Shown here in pieces: positions 1 to 5,696 of a stretch of 11,000 nt of DNA (the stretch's first letter is position 1; every line of letters begins with the position of its first letter). The DNA is from Anaerolineales bacterium (GTDB taxonomy: Bacteria; Chloroflexota; Anaerolineae; Anaerolineales; DRMV01): positions 1 through 11,000 of the forward strand of contig JALVOR010000267.1 in assembly GCA_027026295.1 (NCBI GenBank), in the 5' to 3' direction. A model generated the notes under the pieces. That model was not told where the DNA came from, ran no database searches, and saw only the letters and a program-made list of their open reading frames with translations. The position numbers were made by a program, and so were the translations under genes.

Positions 1-1
1 T

Positions 2-97
2 CGCAGTGACACATCTGCAAAGAGTTTTCGGATGGGCTCTAAGCCCAAAAATCTGCCAAGGAGGAGTAAAATCAAAGCAAGGAGACGCCGAAAATGA
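2..97 (+). other. possible 3' end of an upstream gene with a very basic tail
   Basis: The second frame is open from the window edge to a TGA at 95-97 that overlaps the kinase start as ATGA. It would encode about 31 residues ending in a strongly basic tail (PRRSKIKARRRRK). An ATGA overlap is a common operon arrangement, and basic tails occur in ribosomal and nucleic-acid-binding proteins. However, only 31 codons are visible, the codons include AGG and AGA unlike the neighbouring genes, and no family is recognised. It could equally be a chance open frame. Confidence 0.2.
79..84 (+). promoter_or_regulatory. ribosome binding site of the nucleoside kinase
   Basis: AAGGAG lies 9 bases before the ATG at 94 and supports that start. 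A second purine-rich AAGGAGGAG occurs at 58-66, but no suitable start codon follows it at normal distance in a long frame. No convincing -35/-10 pair is visible in positions 1-78, so the kinase may be transcribed from upstream of the window. Confidence 0.6.
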
Positions 98-1815
98 ACA
101 CACCATCGTTTCGTCTGGTCAGCCCCTCCCCGGAAGTCGAAATCTATCTGCCCGACGGGCGGGTGCTGGAAGGTCCGCGGGGGGCGTCCGTGGGCGCGTT
201 CCTGGAAACCATCGCCGATGAACTCCCCGCCCCGCTGATGGGCGCAGTGGTCAACAGCGAACTGCGCGAACTGACCTACCCCATCGAGATGGAAGCCAGG
301 GTCAGCCCGGTCACCCTGGCAGATTCGGACGGCATGCGCATTTACCGCCGCTCGCTGGTCTTCCTGCTGGAGGTCGCCTTCGAGAGCCTGTTCCCCGGCG
401 GCCATCTGGTGGTAGATCATTCGGTGGTGTCGGGCGGCTATTTCTGCCGCGGCATGCCCGCCCTCACAGCAGAAGACCTCGCGCGGCTGGAAGCCCGCAT
501 GCGGGAAATCGTAACGCAAGACCTGCCCATCACCCGCGGCGAAATGCCGCTGGACGAGGCAATCGCCTACTTCGAAGCACACCGCCACGCCGACAAAGTG
601 CGCCTGCTGCGCCACCGCCAGAAAAATTACCTCACCATCTACCGCCTGGGCGATTTCATGGATTATCACCACGGCTACATGGTGCCTTCCACCGGTTACC
701 TGAAATGGTTTGCGCTCACCGCCGCCGACGAAGGCTTCATTTTGCGTTTCCCCAAGCGGGAAAACCCCACCCAACTGCCCCAGCCGCTGAAATATTCCAA
801 ACTGCTGACCACCTTCCGCCAATATGGCGAATGGCTGCGACGGCTGGGCATCGGCAGTGTGGGCACCCTGAACGAAACCGTGGAAGCCGGGCGCATCCGC
901 GAGGTGGTGCTGGTTTCCGAGGCGCTGCACGAGCAGCACATCACCGAAATCGCCACCCAAATCGCCCAACAGCGCGACCGGGTGCGGGTGGTGCTCATTG
1001 CCGGGCCTTCGTCGTCGGGCAAGACCACGTTCTCCAAGCGGCTGGCGGTGCAGTTGCTCACCCAGGGGCTTTCCCCCTTCCCGCTGGAACTGGACAATTA
1101 CTTCGTCGACCGCGAAAAAACGCCCAGAGACGAAAACGGCAACTACGACTTCGAGCACATCGACGCCCTCGACCGCGAGCGCCTCACCAACGATGTCCAG
1201 CGCCTGCTCCGCGGCGAAGAAGTGCAACTGCCCCACTACAACTTCAGAACCGGGCGCAGCGAACCCGGCAAAGTGCTGCAACTCAGCCCCGACCAGATCA
1301 TCATCATGGAAGGCATCCACGGCCTCAACCCGGCGCTGCTTCCCGGCATCCCTCGCGAGCGCACTTTCCGCATCTACGTTTCGGCGCTCACCCAACTCAA
1401 CCTCGACTGCCACAACCGGGTTTCCACCACCGACACGCGCCTCATCCGCCGCATCGTGCGCGACGCCCGGGACCGCGGCTACACCGCCACCGACACCATC
1501 GCCCGCTGGGAAGCCGTGCGCCGCGGCGAAAAGCGCTGGATTTTCCCCTTCCAGGAACACGCCGACGCGCTGTTCAACTCGGCGCTGGTCTATGAACTGG
1601 CGGCGCTAAAGCCCTTTGCCACGCCACTGCTGCTGCAGGTGCCTTATCATTCCCGCGCCCACATCGAAGCCAAGCGGCTGCTTTCCCTGCTGGAATGGTT
1701 CGTGCCCGTAGACACCTCGCTGGTGCCCGATGACTCGTTGCTGCGGGAATTCGTCGGCGGCTCCATTTTGCGCGATTTCCTCGTGTGCTGTGCCAACCTC
1801 GAAAGAAGGAGGTGA
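94..1815 (+). CDS. nucleoside (uridine) kinase with N-terminal TGS and ThrRS-like domains
   Basis: This 573-residue protein is predicted to phosphorylate a nucleoside, probably uridine or cytidine, in the cytoplasm (pyrimidine salvage). The kinase half has a P-loop GPSSSGKTT at about residues 304-312, a likely substrate segment LELDNYFVDR near 331-340, and an MEGIHGLNP strand-loop near 405-413, all typical of the uridine kinase/phosphoribulokinase family. The N-terminal third resembles threonyl-tRNA synthetase: a TGS-like ubiquitin fold at about 14-78, then a second additional domain with GGHLVVDHS (102-110) and HHGYMVPSTGYL (192-203). This fused architecture is known in Firmicutes, Thermotoga and Chloroflexi; the role of the synthetase-like part is not settled. 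The ATG at 94 is preceded by AAGGAG at 79-84. Length and motifs suggest an intact gene. Substrate is inferred from family; the kinase fold is clear. Confidence 0.9.
   Translation: MNTPSFRLVSPSPEVEIYLPDGRVLEGPRGASVGAFLETIADELPAPLMGAVVNSELRELTYPIEMEARVSPVTLADSDGMRIYRRSLVFLLEVAFESLFPGGHLVVDHSVVSGGYFCRGMPALTAEDLARLEARMREIVTQDLPITRGEMPLDEAIAYFEAHRHADKVRLLRHRQKNYLTIYRLGDFMDYHHGYMVPSTGYLKWFALTAADEGFILRFPKRENPTQLPQPLKYSKLLTTFRQYGEWLRRLGIGSVGTLNETVEAGRIREVVLVSEALHEQHITEIATQIAQQRDRVRVVLIAGPSSSGKTTFSKRLAVQLLTQGLSPFPLELDNYFVDREKTPRDENGNYDFEHIDALDRERLTNDVQRLLRGEEVQLPHYNFRTGRSEPGKVLQLSPDQIIIMEGIHGLNPALLPGIPRERTFRIYVSALTQLNLDCHNRVSTTDTRLIRRIVRDARDRGYTATDTIARWEAVRRGEKRWIFPFQEHADALFNSALVYELAALKPFATPLLLQVPYHSRAHIEAKRLLSLLEWFVPVDTSLVPDDSLLREFVGGSILRDFLVCCANLERRR
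1806..1815 (+). promoter_or_regulatory. strong ribosome binding site inside the upstream stop region
   Basis: AAGGAGGTGA is a full complement to the 3' end of 16S rRNA and lies 6 bases before the ATG at 1822. It is made of the last two arginine codons and the TGA of the kinase, so ribosomes finishing the kinase stop on the initiation site of the radical SAM gene. Confidence 0.85.
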
Positions 1816-1821
1816 GTTCCC

Positions 1822-2934
1822 ATGACGGCGCTGGCCGATTTGCTCGACAGCCTGACCGCCGAAGGCAAACTCTACGAAAAACTGGAAGGCGGCAAAGTGC
1901 GCTGCTTAGCGTGCGGGCACCGCTGCGTCATCAACCCCGGACGCCGAGGCGCGTGCAAAGTGCGCTTCAACCGCGAGGGGAAACTGATGGTGCCGTGGGG
2001 CTATGTGGCCGGGCTGCAAGCCGACCCCATCGAAAAGAAGCCCTTTTACCACTTCATGCCCGGCTCCGACGCCCTCACCTTCGGCATGCTGGGCTGCGAC
2101 ATGCACTGCCCCTTCTGCCAGAACTGGCTGACCTCGCAGGCGCTGCGCGACCCGGCTTCCGACATGGCGGGGCGCTTCGTGCGTCGCGTGACGCCCGAGA
2201 CCATCGTGCAACTCGCCCTGGAAAGCGGCGCAAGCACCATCGCTTCCTCTTACAACGAACCCCTCATCACCATCGAATGGGCTGCCGACATCTTCCGCCT
2301 TGCCAAACAGCATGGCCTGAAAACCGTGTTCGTTTCCAACGGCCACGCCACCCCCGAAGCCCTGGATTTCATCGCCCCCTACCTCGACGGCTACAAGGTG
2401 GATTTGAAAACCATGGACGCCCGCGAATATCGCAAACTGGGCGGCAATCTCGAAGTGGTGCTGGAAACCATCCGCGCCGCGCACGCGCGGGGCTTGTGGG
2501 TCGAAGTGGTGACGCTCGTCGTCCCCGGCTACAACGACAGTACCGACATGCTGATGGAAACCGCCCGCTTCGTGGCTTCGGTTTCCCCCGATGTGCCGTG
2601 GCACGTCACGGCCTTCCACCCCGATTACAAGATGACCGACCCGCCCGCCACCTCGGTGCGCACCCTCATCAAGGCGGCGGAAATCGGCGAAGAGGCCGGG
2701 CTGCGCTTCGTTTACGCGGGCAACCTGCCGGGGCACGTCGGCCCCTACGAACACACCCGCTGCCCCCATTGCGGTGCAGTGCTCATCGAGCGCTGGGGCT
2801 ATATTTTGAAGCAATACAACATCACCGCCGAGGGGAAATGCCCCAAATGTGGTGCATCCATCCCCGGCGTGTGGCCGAGGGACCTCAAACGAGTGCGCTT
2901 GGGCGGGCCCGGGATGCCGCGATGGATTTGGTAG
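1822..2934 (+). CDS. amrS: AmmeMemoRadiSam system radical SAM enzyme
   Basis: This 370-residue protein is a radical SAM enzyme of the AmrS/PflA-like type. The [4Fe-4S] cluster motif CDMHCPFC (C92, C96, C99) sits in the expected GMLGC context. The N-terminus carries a cysteine-rich segment, CLACGHRC with a further GACKVRF (C28, C31, C35, C45), as is usual for this family. The C-terminus carries a zinc-ribbon-like pair, CPHC (314-317) and CPKC (340-343). Family members usually work with Memo-like and AMMECR1-like proteins; neither is encoded in this window, so the partners must lie elsewhere if present. The reaction is not deducible from sequence. The ATG follows an exceptionally strong AAGGAGGTGA (1806-1815) that overlaps the stop of the kinase, indicating an operon and probable translational coupling. 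It ends at TAG 2932-2934 without an adjacent terminator hairpin. Confidence 0.9.
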   Translation: MTALADLLDSLTAEGKLYEKLEGGKVRCLACGHRCVINPGRRGACKVRFNREGKLMVPWGYVAGLQADPIEKKPFYHFMPGSDALTFGMLGCDMHCPFCQNWLTSQALRDPASDMAGRFVRRVTPETIVQLALESGASTIASSYNEPLITIEWAADIFRLAKQHGLKTVFVSNGHATPEALDFIAPYLDGYKVDLKTMDAREYRKLGGNLEVVLETIRAAHARGLWVEVVTLVVPGYNDSTDMLMETARFVASVSPDVPWHVTAFHPDYKMTDPPATSVRTLIKAAEIGEEAGLRFVYAGNLPGHVGPYEHTRCPHCGAVLIERWGYILKQYNITAEGKCPKCGASIPGVWPRDLKRVRLGGPGMPRWIW

Positions 2935-2995
2935 CCATGAAGCAGGCGCACAGTTCCAGCAACGGAAAAGCGCGGAGACCTGGCATGACAGGGGC

Positions 2996-3033
2996 AGAAA
3001 AACACAGAAGACATCGAGAAGGCGCAGAAAACG
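2996..3033 (+). repeat. dispersed repeat fragment, A-rich 'cacagaag' part
   Basis: This stretch (cagaaaaacacagaag... then gcgcagaaaa) resembles 9561-9596 with a few changes and a one-base length difference. It is the first recognisable piece of a dispersed intergenic repeat family seen at both ends of the minus-strand gene block. It is not convincingly coding: the long open frame that passes through it is a shadow with no homologous look. Confidence 0.5.
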
Positions 3034-3120
3034 TGATTACCTACCCCGCGCCGAAAACAAGGTTGACAATCAATATTTCAGTGACTCTGCCACGCCATGA
3101 AATAACATCACAGTTTGCTC

Positions 3121-3212
3121 GCCCTCACCTTACCCCCGCTGCGCGCCCCCTCTCCTCTCCCAGTGGGAGAGGAGAGGGGGCTGAGCCGCCGCCCTGGGGG
3201 AGTGGTGAGGGC
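3121..3212. repeat. palindromic intergenic repeat with a 16-bp perfect stem
   Basis: The left arm 3146-3161 and right arm 3165-3180 are perfect inverted repeats (CCCCCTCTCCTCTCCC and its complement) around a 3-base loop AGT. A wider outer stem is formed by GCCCTCACC (3121-3129) with GGTGAGGGC (3204-3212), and a C-run at 3133-3137 faces a G-run at 3196-3200. The whole 92-base unit is therefore an imperfect palindrome resembling REP-like or MITE-like intergenic elements. There is no T-run after the stem on either strand, so a simple rho-independent terminator is unlikely, although the hairpin lies between convergent genes. Confidence 0.75.
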
Positions 3213-3300
3213 GAAAAGCCACTGCTTTGGCAACGAGAGACTCGCAGGGGCAATTCACTCACCCACCTTGCACCTTGTCGCGTAGCAGGTAGGCAGTTAC

Positions 3301-3319
3301 CAGAAAACACAGAAACAGG
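3301..3319 (+). repeat. 19-bp exact repeat, copy 1
   Basis: CAGAAAACACAGAAACAGG occurs here and, identically and in the same orientation, at 9588-9606. It belongs to the dispersed repeat family that brackets the minus-strand gene block. Confidence 0.8.
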
Positions 3320-3369
3320 ACATGAGGCGTTGCCTCGGCAATGCGCAGCACCTCAAAGAACACCGCGCC

Positions 3370-3420
3370 CATCCGTGATTATCCGCGTCCATCCGCGGGC
3401 TGCTTTCCCAGGCTGAGCGG
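3370..3420 (+). repeat. dispersed repeat fragment with 'atccgtg/atccgcg' units, copy 1
   Basis: Three short related units (CATCCGTG, TATCCGCG, CATCCGCG) occur at 3370-3397. The segment 3390-3420 aligns with 9779-9810 at 27 of 31 positions with a single one-base gap, in the same orientation. It lies directly before the terminator hairpin of the lipoprotein gene. Confidence 0.75.
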
Positions 3421-3426
3421 AACACA

Positions 3427-3462
3427 ACAAAAAACCTGACAGGTTTTGACAACCTGTCAGGT
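3427..3462 (-). terminator. rho-independent terminator of the BMP lipoprotein gene
   Basis: A perfect 12-bp inverted repeat, ACCTGACAGGTT (3434-3445) and AACCTGTCAGGT (3451-3462), has a 5-base loop. Read on the minus strand the stem is followed by an unbroken T-run and then GTTG (complement of 3427-3434), the classic form. It begins about 30 bases after the lipoprotein stop. Each arm is itself nearly palindromic (ACCTG-A-CAGGT), so alternative small foldbacks or a protein site are possible. Confidence 0.85.
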
Positions 3463-3491
3463 CTTTTGATCGTGCTTGGGCAATGGGGGAA

Positions 3492-4661
3492 TTACCCGCC
3501 GGGATGGTAGCCGGTGTCGATGCTGCCGTCGAGCAAGCCCTTGCGGATTTCGTCCAGTTTGTCTTTGATGTCCTGGGAAATCTTGCTGTCGAAATCGTGG
3601 AAGGGAGCCAGGCCGGTTTCACCAAAGTAGTTGCCGTTGGGGAATTCGCCGCTCTTGGCTTTCTGAATCAGGTCGAACACGCCGGGGGTGATCAGTTTCA
3701 TCGCGCTGCTGACCAGGCAGGCGTGCGCTTCAGGCACGGTTTCCCACTGGTCGGTGTCCACGCCGATGCAGTAAACCTCTTTGCCGGACTTGGCAGCGGA
3801 AGCCACCTCAATGAGTGCGCCGTTGCCGGTCTTGCCGCCAGCGCCGAAGATGACGTCAGCGCCCTGGTCCATAGCCTGCTTGGCAGTGGTAGCGCCCCAT
3901 TCGGGGTCGGTGAAGGCGTTCTCCAGGCCACCGGGGTGGTAGGTGGAGATGGCCTTGATGTCGGGGTTGATGTACTGCGCGCCGTGTTCGTAGCCTTCCT
4001 TGAAGGCAACAACCGGGGGTACCAGGTCGGTGCCGAGCACCGCGCCGATGGTGTTGGTCTTGGTCAGCATGGCTGCCAGGGCGCCAGCCAGGAAGCCAGC
4101 CTGGTCTTCGTGGAAGATCAAACCCGCCATGTTGGGGATATCGTTGGACTTGTCGTCGTCCAAAGCCCAACCCTGGAACTGGTCAACGCCGATGAACTTG
4201 ATGTCGGGGTATTTCTGCGCCATCTCGTCGGTGGCCTGCCCCAAGGCAAAGCCCACGGTCACGATGACGTCGTAGCCGTCCTGGGCAAAGAGTTCGATGT
4301 TGGAAGCATAGTCTTTGGCGTCGGTGGTTTCGATGTAGTCAATTTTGTCGGCCACGCCCTTTTCCTGCGCCATCTTCACGCCTTCCCAGGCCGACTGGTT
4401 GAAGGACTTGTCGTCGATCTGGCCGACGTCGGTCACCAGGCCAACGCAGAAGACGTCGGGGCTGGAGCAGTCGAGGTCGGCAGGCGCTTCGGTGGGCGCT
4501 TCGGTAGCGGCGGGCGCTTCGGTGGCAGCAGGCGCTTCAGTGGCCTGCGCTTCGCCGCCGGTCTGCGGAGCGGCGGTGGGGGTAGCTTTGGGGCTGCATG
4601 CAGCCAGCGCCGCAGCCACAATCAGCAGCAAGGCTAAAAGAACGAACAGTTTCTTACTCAT
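3492..4661 (-). CDS. BMP family (PnrA/Med-like) substrate-binding lipoprotein
   Basis: This 389-residue protein is an extracytoplasmic ligand-binding lipoprotein of the basic membrane protein family, whose characterised members bind purine and other nucleosides for ABC import. The signal peptide is clear: MSKK, a hydrophobic stretch, and lipobox LAAC with C22 as the lipidated cysteine. A low-complexity Thr-Glu-Ala-Pro linker (about 41-61) tethers the domain. The family signature VTDVGQIDDKSFNQSAWEG lies at 76-94, and IGVDTDQWE at 299-307 is the usual hinge/ligand segment. Four cysteines in the mature domain (C65, C72, C298, C315) could form disulfides. The ATG at 4661 is preceded by an AGGAGGAG site. 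No ABC ATPase or permease gene adjoins it, and it has its own promoter and terminator, so it is monocistronic here. Ligand identity is inferred only. Confidence 0.93.
   Translation of the reverse strand: MSKKLFVLLALLLIVAAALAACSPKATPTAAPQTGGEAQATEAPAATEAPAATEAPTEAPADLDCSSPDVFCVGLVTDVGQIDDKSFNQSAWEGVKMAQEKGVADKIDYIETTDAKDYASNIELFAQDGYDVIVTVGFALGQATDEMAQKYPDIKFIGVDQFQGWALDDDKSNDIPNMAGLIFHEDQAGFLAGALAAMLTKTNTIGAVLGTDLVPPVVAFKEGYEHGAQYINPDIKAISTYHPGGLENAFTDPEWGATTAKQAMDQGADVIFGAGGKTGNGALIEVASAAKSGKEVYCIGVDTDQWETVPEAHACLVSSAMKLITPGVFDLIQKAKSGEFPNGNYFGETGLAPFHDFDSKISQDIKDKLDEIRKGLLDGSIDTGYHPGG
4480..4560 (-). repeat. in-gene short tandem repeat encoding the TEAP linker
   Basis: Within the lipoprotein gene, GGCGCTTC-containing units (plus-strand view) recur about every 18 bases and encode TEAPAATEAPAATEAPTEAP. 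Such a tract may change length by slippage or recombination and is a normal spacer between the lipid anchor and the binding domain. Confidence 0.7.
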
Positions 4662-4701
4662 ACTTTCTCCTCCTGATAAGGAAAGGGATTACGACGGCAC
4701 A

Positions 4702-4730
4702 AGTATAGCCGTTTTTGCGCGTTCCAGCAA
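4702..4730 (-). promoter_or_regulatory. sigma-70-type promoter of the BMP lipoprotein gene
   Basis: On the minus strand TTGCTG (complement of 4725-4730), a 17-base spacer and TATACT (complement of 4702-4707) match the housekeeping consensus. The start codon lies about 40 bases downstream. The -10 region shares the 10-mer CTATACTTGT with the acyl-CoA ligase promoter at 9416-9425. Confidence 0.7.
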
Positions 4731-4830
4731 GCAAATATCACAAAAAGGGTGCAAGCAAATGCTGCAGAAGCCTGGTTTCACCCCCGCCCCGCTTTGGCAC
4801 GCCGCCGCCCGCTGTTTCACCTCTCTCCCA

Positions 4831-4875
4831 GGGGGCTTGCCCCCCAACCGTGCAAGACGGCCTAACAAGCCATCT
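4831..4875 (-). other. two stem-loops downstream of the signalling cluster
   Basis: A perfect foldback GGGGGC-TT-GCCCCC occupies 4831-4844, and an imperfect one (agacggcct / agccatct with one G-U pair on the minus strand) occupies 4855-4875. They lie 50-95 bases after the last gene of the 4927-7429 cluster. Neither is followed by a T-run on the minus strand, so a role in ending transcription or protecting the mRNA end is only a guess. The rest of the 4731-4926 gap shows no gene. Confidence 0.35.
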
Positions 4876-4926
4876 CCGGAGACGCGCTTTACCCACGCGG
4901 CTGCTGTGCCCGCTTCTTTTTGTTAT

Positions 4927-5136
4927 CTACCCCGCTTCTTCTTCGATGGGTTCCACCGTGGCGTGCAGAAAATGCACAGCCCCTTGCGAAGGCAAGAGGT
5001 CGATGACTTCTTTCACCCGATAACGGCGCTCTCGCAAAACAACGATATCACCCACTTGCGGCGGAGTTCTTTGAGACAAAATCGTTCCCTCGTTGGGCCG
5101 TTGAGGGACGACGTAACTCACTTTGTAAATTGGCAT
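4927..5136 (-). CDS. small protein of unknown function, last gene of signalling cluster
   Basis: This 69-residue soluble protein is not assigned to a family. It begins MPIYKVSYVV, contains TPPQVGDIVVLRERRYRVKEV (about 23-44, beta-rich) and ends in an acidic VEPIEEEAG tail. The G-D-I-V-V...Y-R-V-K-E-V pattern suggests a small beta-barrel like an SH3 or KOW-type fold, but this is a guess from strand pattern. The ATG at 5136 is chosen because a purine-rich AGGAGGAAGGGGG precedes it. A longer 91-residue form starting with GTG at 5202, directly after the stop of the preceding gene, is possible, but its extra N-terminus looks unstructured. It lies 66 bases after the cyclic-nucleotide-binding gene, on the same strand, and is probably co-transcribed with it. 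Confidence 0.65.
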   Translation of the reverse strand: MPIYKVSYVVPQRPNEGTILSQRTPPQVGDIVVLRERRYRVKEVIDLLPSQGAVHFLHATVEPIEEEAG

Positions 5137-5202
5137 GACAGCCCCCTTCCTCCTGAATACGGTCAAATGGTGCATGGTGCAACTCGCTCCGGCAGCATTC
5201 AC

Positions 5203-5640
5203 CTACACGACGCTCAAATTATGGTGTCGCATCTTGAAGCCCAAATCGGCAGCCACGTTGCGCATCAACAGGTAACCCAGCCGGGCGTCTTCCTCACACA
5301 GGTTCAGCAATTCGTCGCGATCGAATGCCAGCAAGCGGGTGGGGGTCTGCACTACTTCCACCGTAGCGGAATGGGGGCCGCTGTCAACCAGTGTAATCTC
5401 GCCAATCAATTGTCCCGGCCCCAAATAAAGCAACGACTGACGGGTACCGCCTACTTCCACCTGCACTTGCACCATGCCTTCCAGCACCACAAACACTTTG
5501 CCATCGTGCGTGCCCTGAGTCACCAACACGTCGCCTTTGCTGCGGGTTTCTTCGCGCCCCAAAGCGAGCACGCGGGCAACGTCTTCATCGGAAAAGTTGT
5601 GGAACAAAATACACTGGCGGGCAATTTCGATCTCAACCAT
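5203..5640 (-). CDS. stand-alone cyclic-nucleotide-binding-fold (Crp-like) protein
   Basis: This 145-residue protein consists almost entirely of a cyclic nucleotide-binding (CNB) beta-roll with flanking helices. There is no C-terminal HTH, so it is not a typical Crp/Fnr regulator. Recognisable elements are the FHNFSDEDVARVLALG start (12-28), GDVLVTQGTHDGKVFVVLEG (36-55) and the phosphate-binding cassette GEITLVDSGPHSATV (80-94). In cAMP-binding members the cassette carries P-R-(S/T)-A-(T/S); here the arginine is replaced by H90 while glutamate E81 is kept, so cAMP binding is uncertain. The ATG at 5640 has GGGAGGT just upstream and is preferred over an ATG nine codons earlier. It lies 56 bases after the response regulator gene, suggesting an operon. 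It may act by binding a partner such as the roadblock protein; that is inference. Confidence 0.85.
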   Translation of the reverse strand: MVEIEIARQCILFHNFSDEDVARVLALGREETRSKGDVLVTQGTHDGKVFVVLEGMVQVQVEVGGTRQSLLYLGPGQLIGEITLVDSGPHSATVEVVQTPTRLLAFDRDELLNLCEEDARLGYLLMRNVAADLGFKMRHHNLSVV

Positions 5641-5696
5641 GAATACCTCCCGTTTGCAGAAAGGCACCGCGAAACGCGGCAGCCTGTTTCATTGTT

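Noticed and set aside
34..46. Small hairpin GGGCT-CTA-AGCCC upstream of the kinase
   Set aside because: A 5-bp stem followed by an A-run rather than T-run on the plus strand; not enough to call a terminator or riboswitch.
3063..3091. TTGACA at 3063-3068 as a promoter
   Set aside because: No acceptable -10 follows at 16-18 bases, and no plus-strand gene lies downstream.
1785..3416. 543-codon open frame overlapping the radical SAM gene and the repeat region
   Set aside because: It reads the radical SAM gene in another frame and then the palindromic repeat, giving a low-complexity Arg/Pro/His-rich product without motifs.
2935..3491. CRISPR array or tRNA gene in the intergenic stretch
   Set aside because: Repeats are not evenly spaced, spacers are absent, and no cloverleaf could be folded by eye; the content is dispersed repeat pieces and hairpins.
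3483..4637. 384-codon open frame on the plus strand opposite the lipoprotein
   Set aside because: It is antisense to a well-defined BMP lipoprotein with signal peptide and family motif. Its Gly-rich end is just the complement of the Thr-Glu-Ala-Pro linker.
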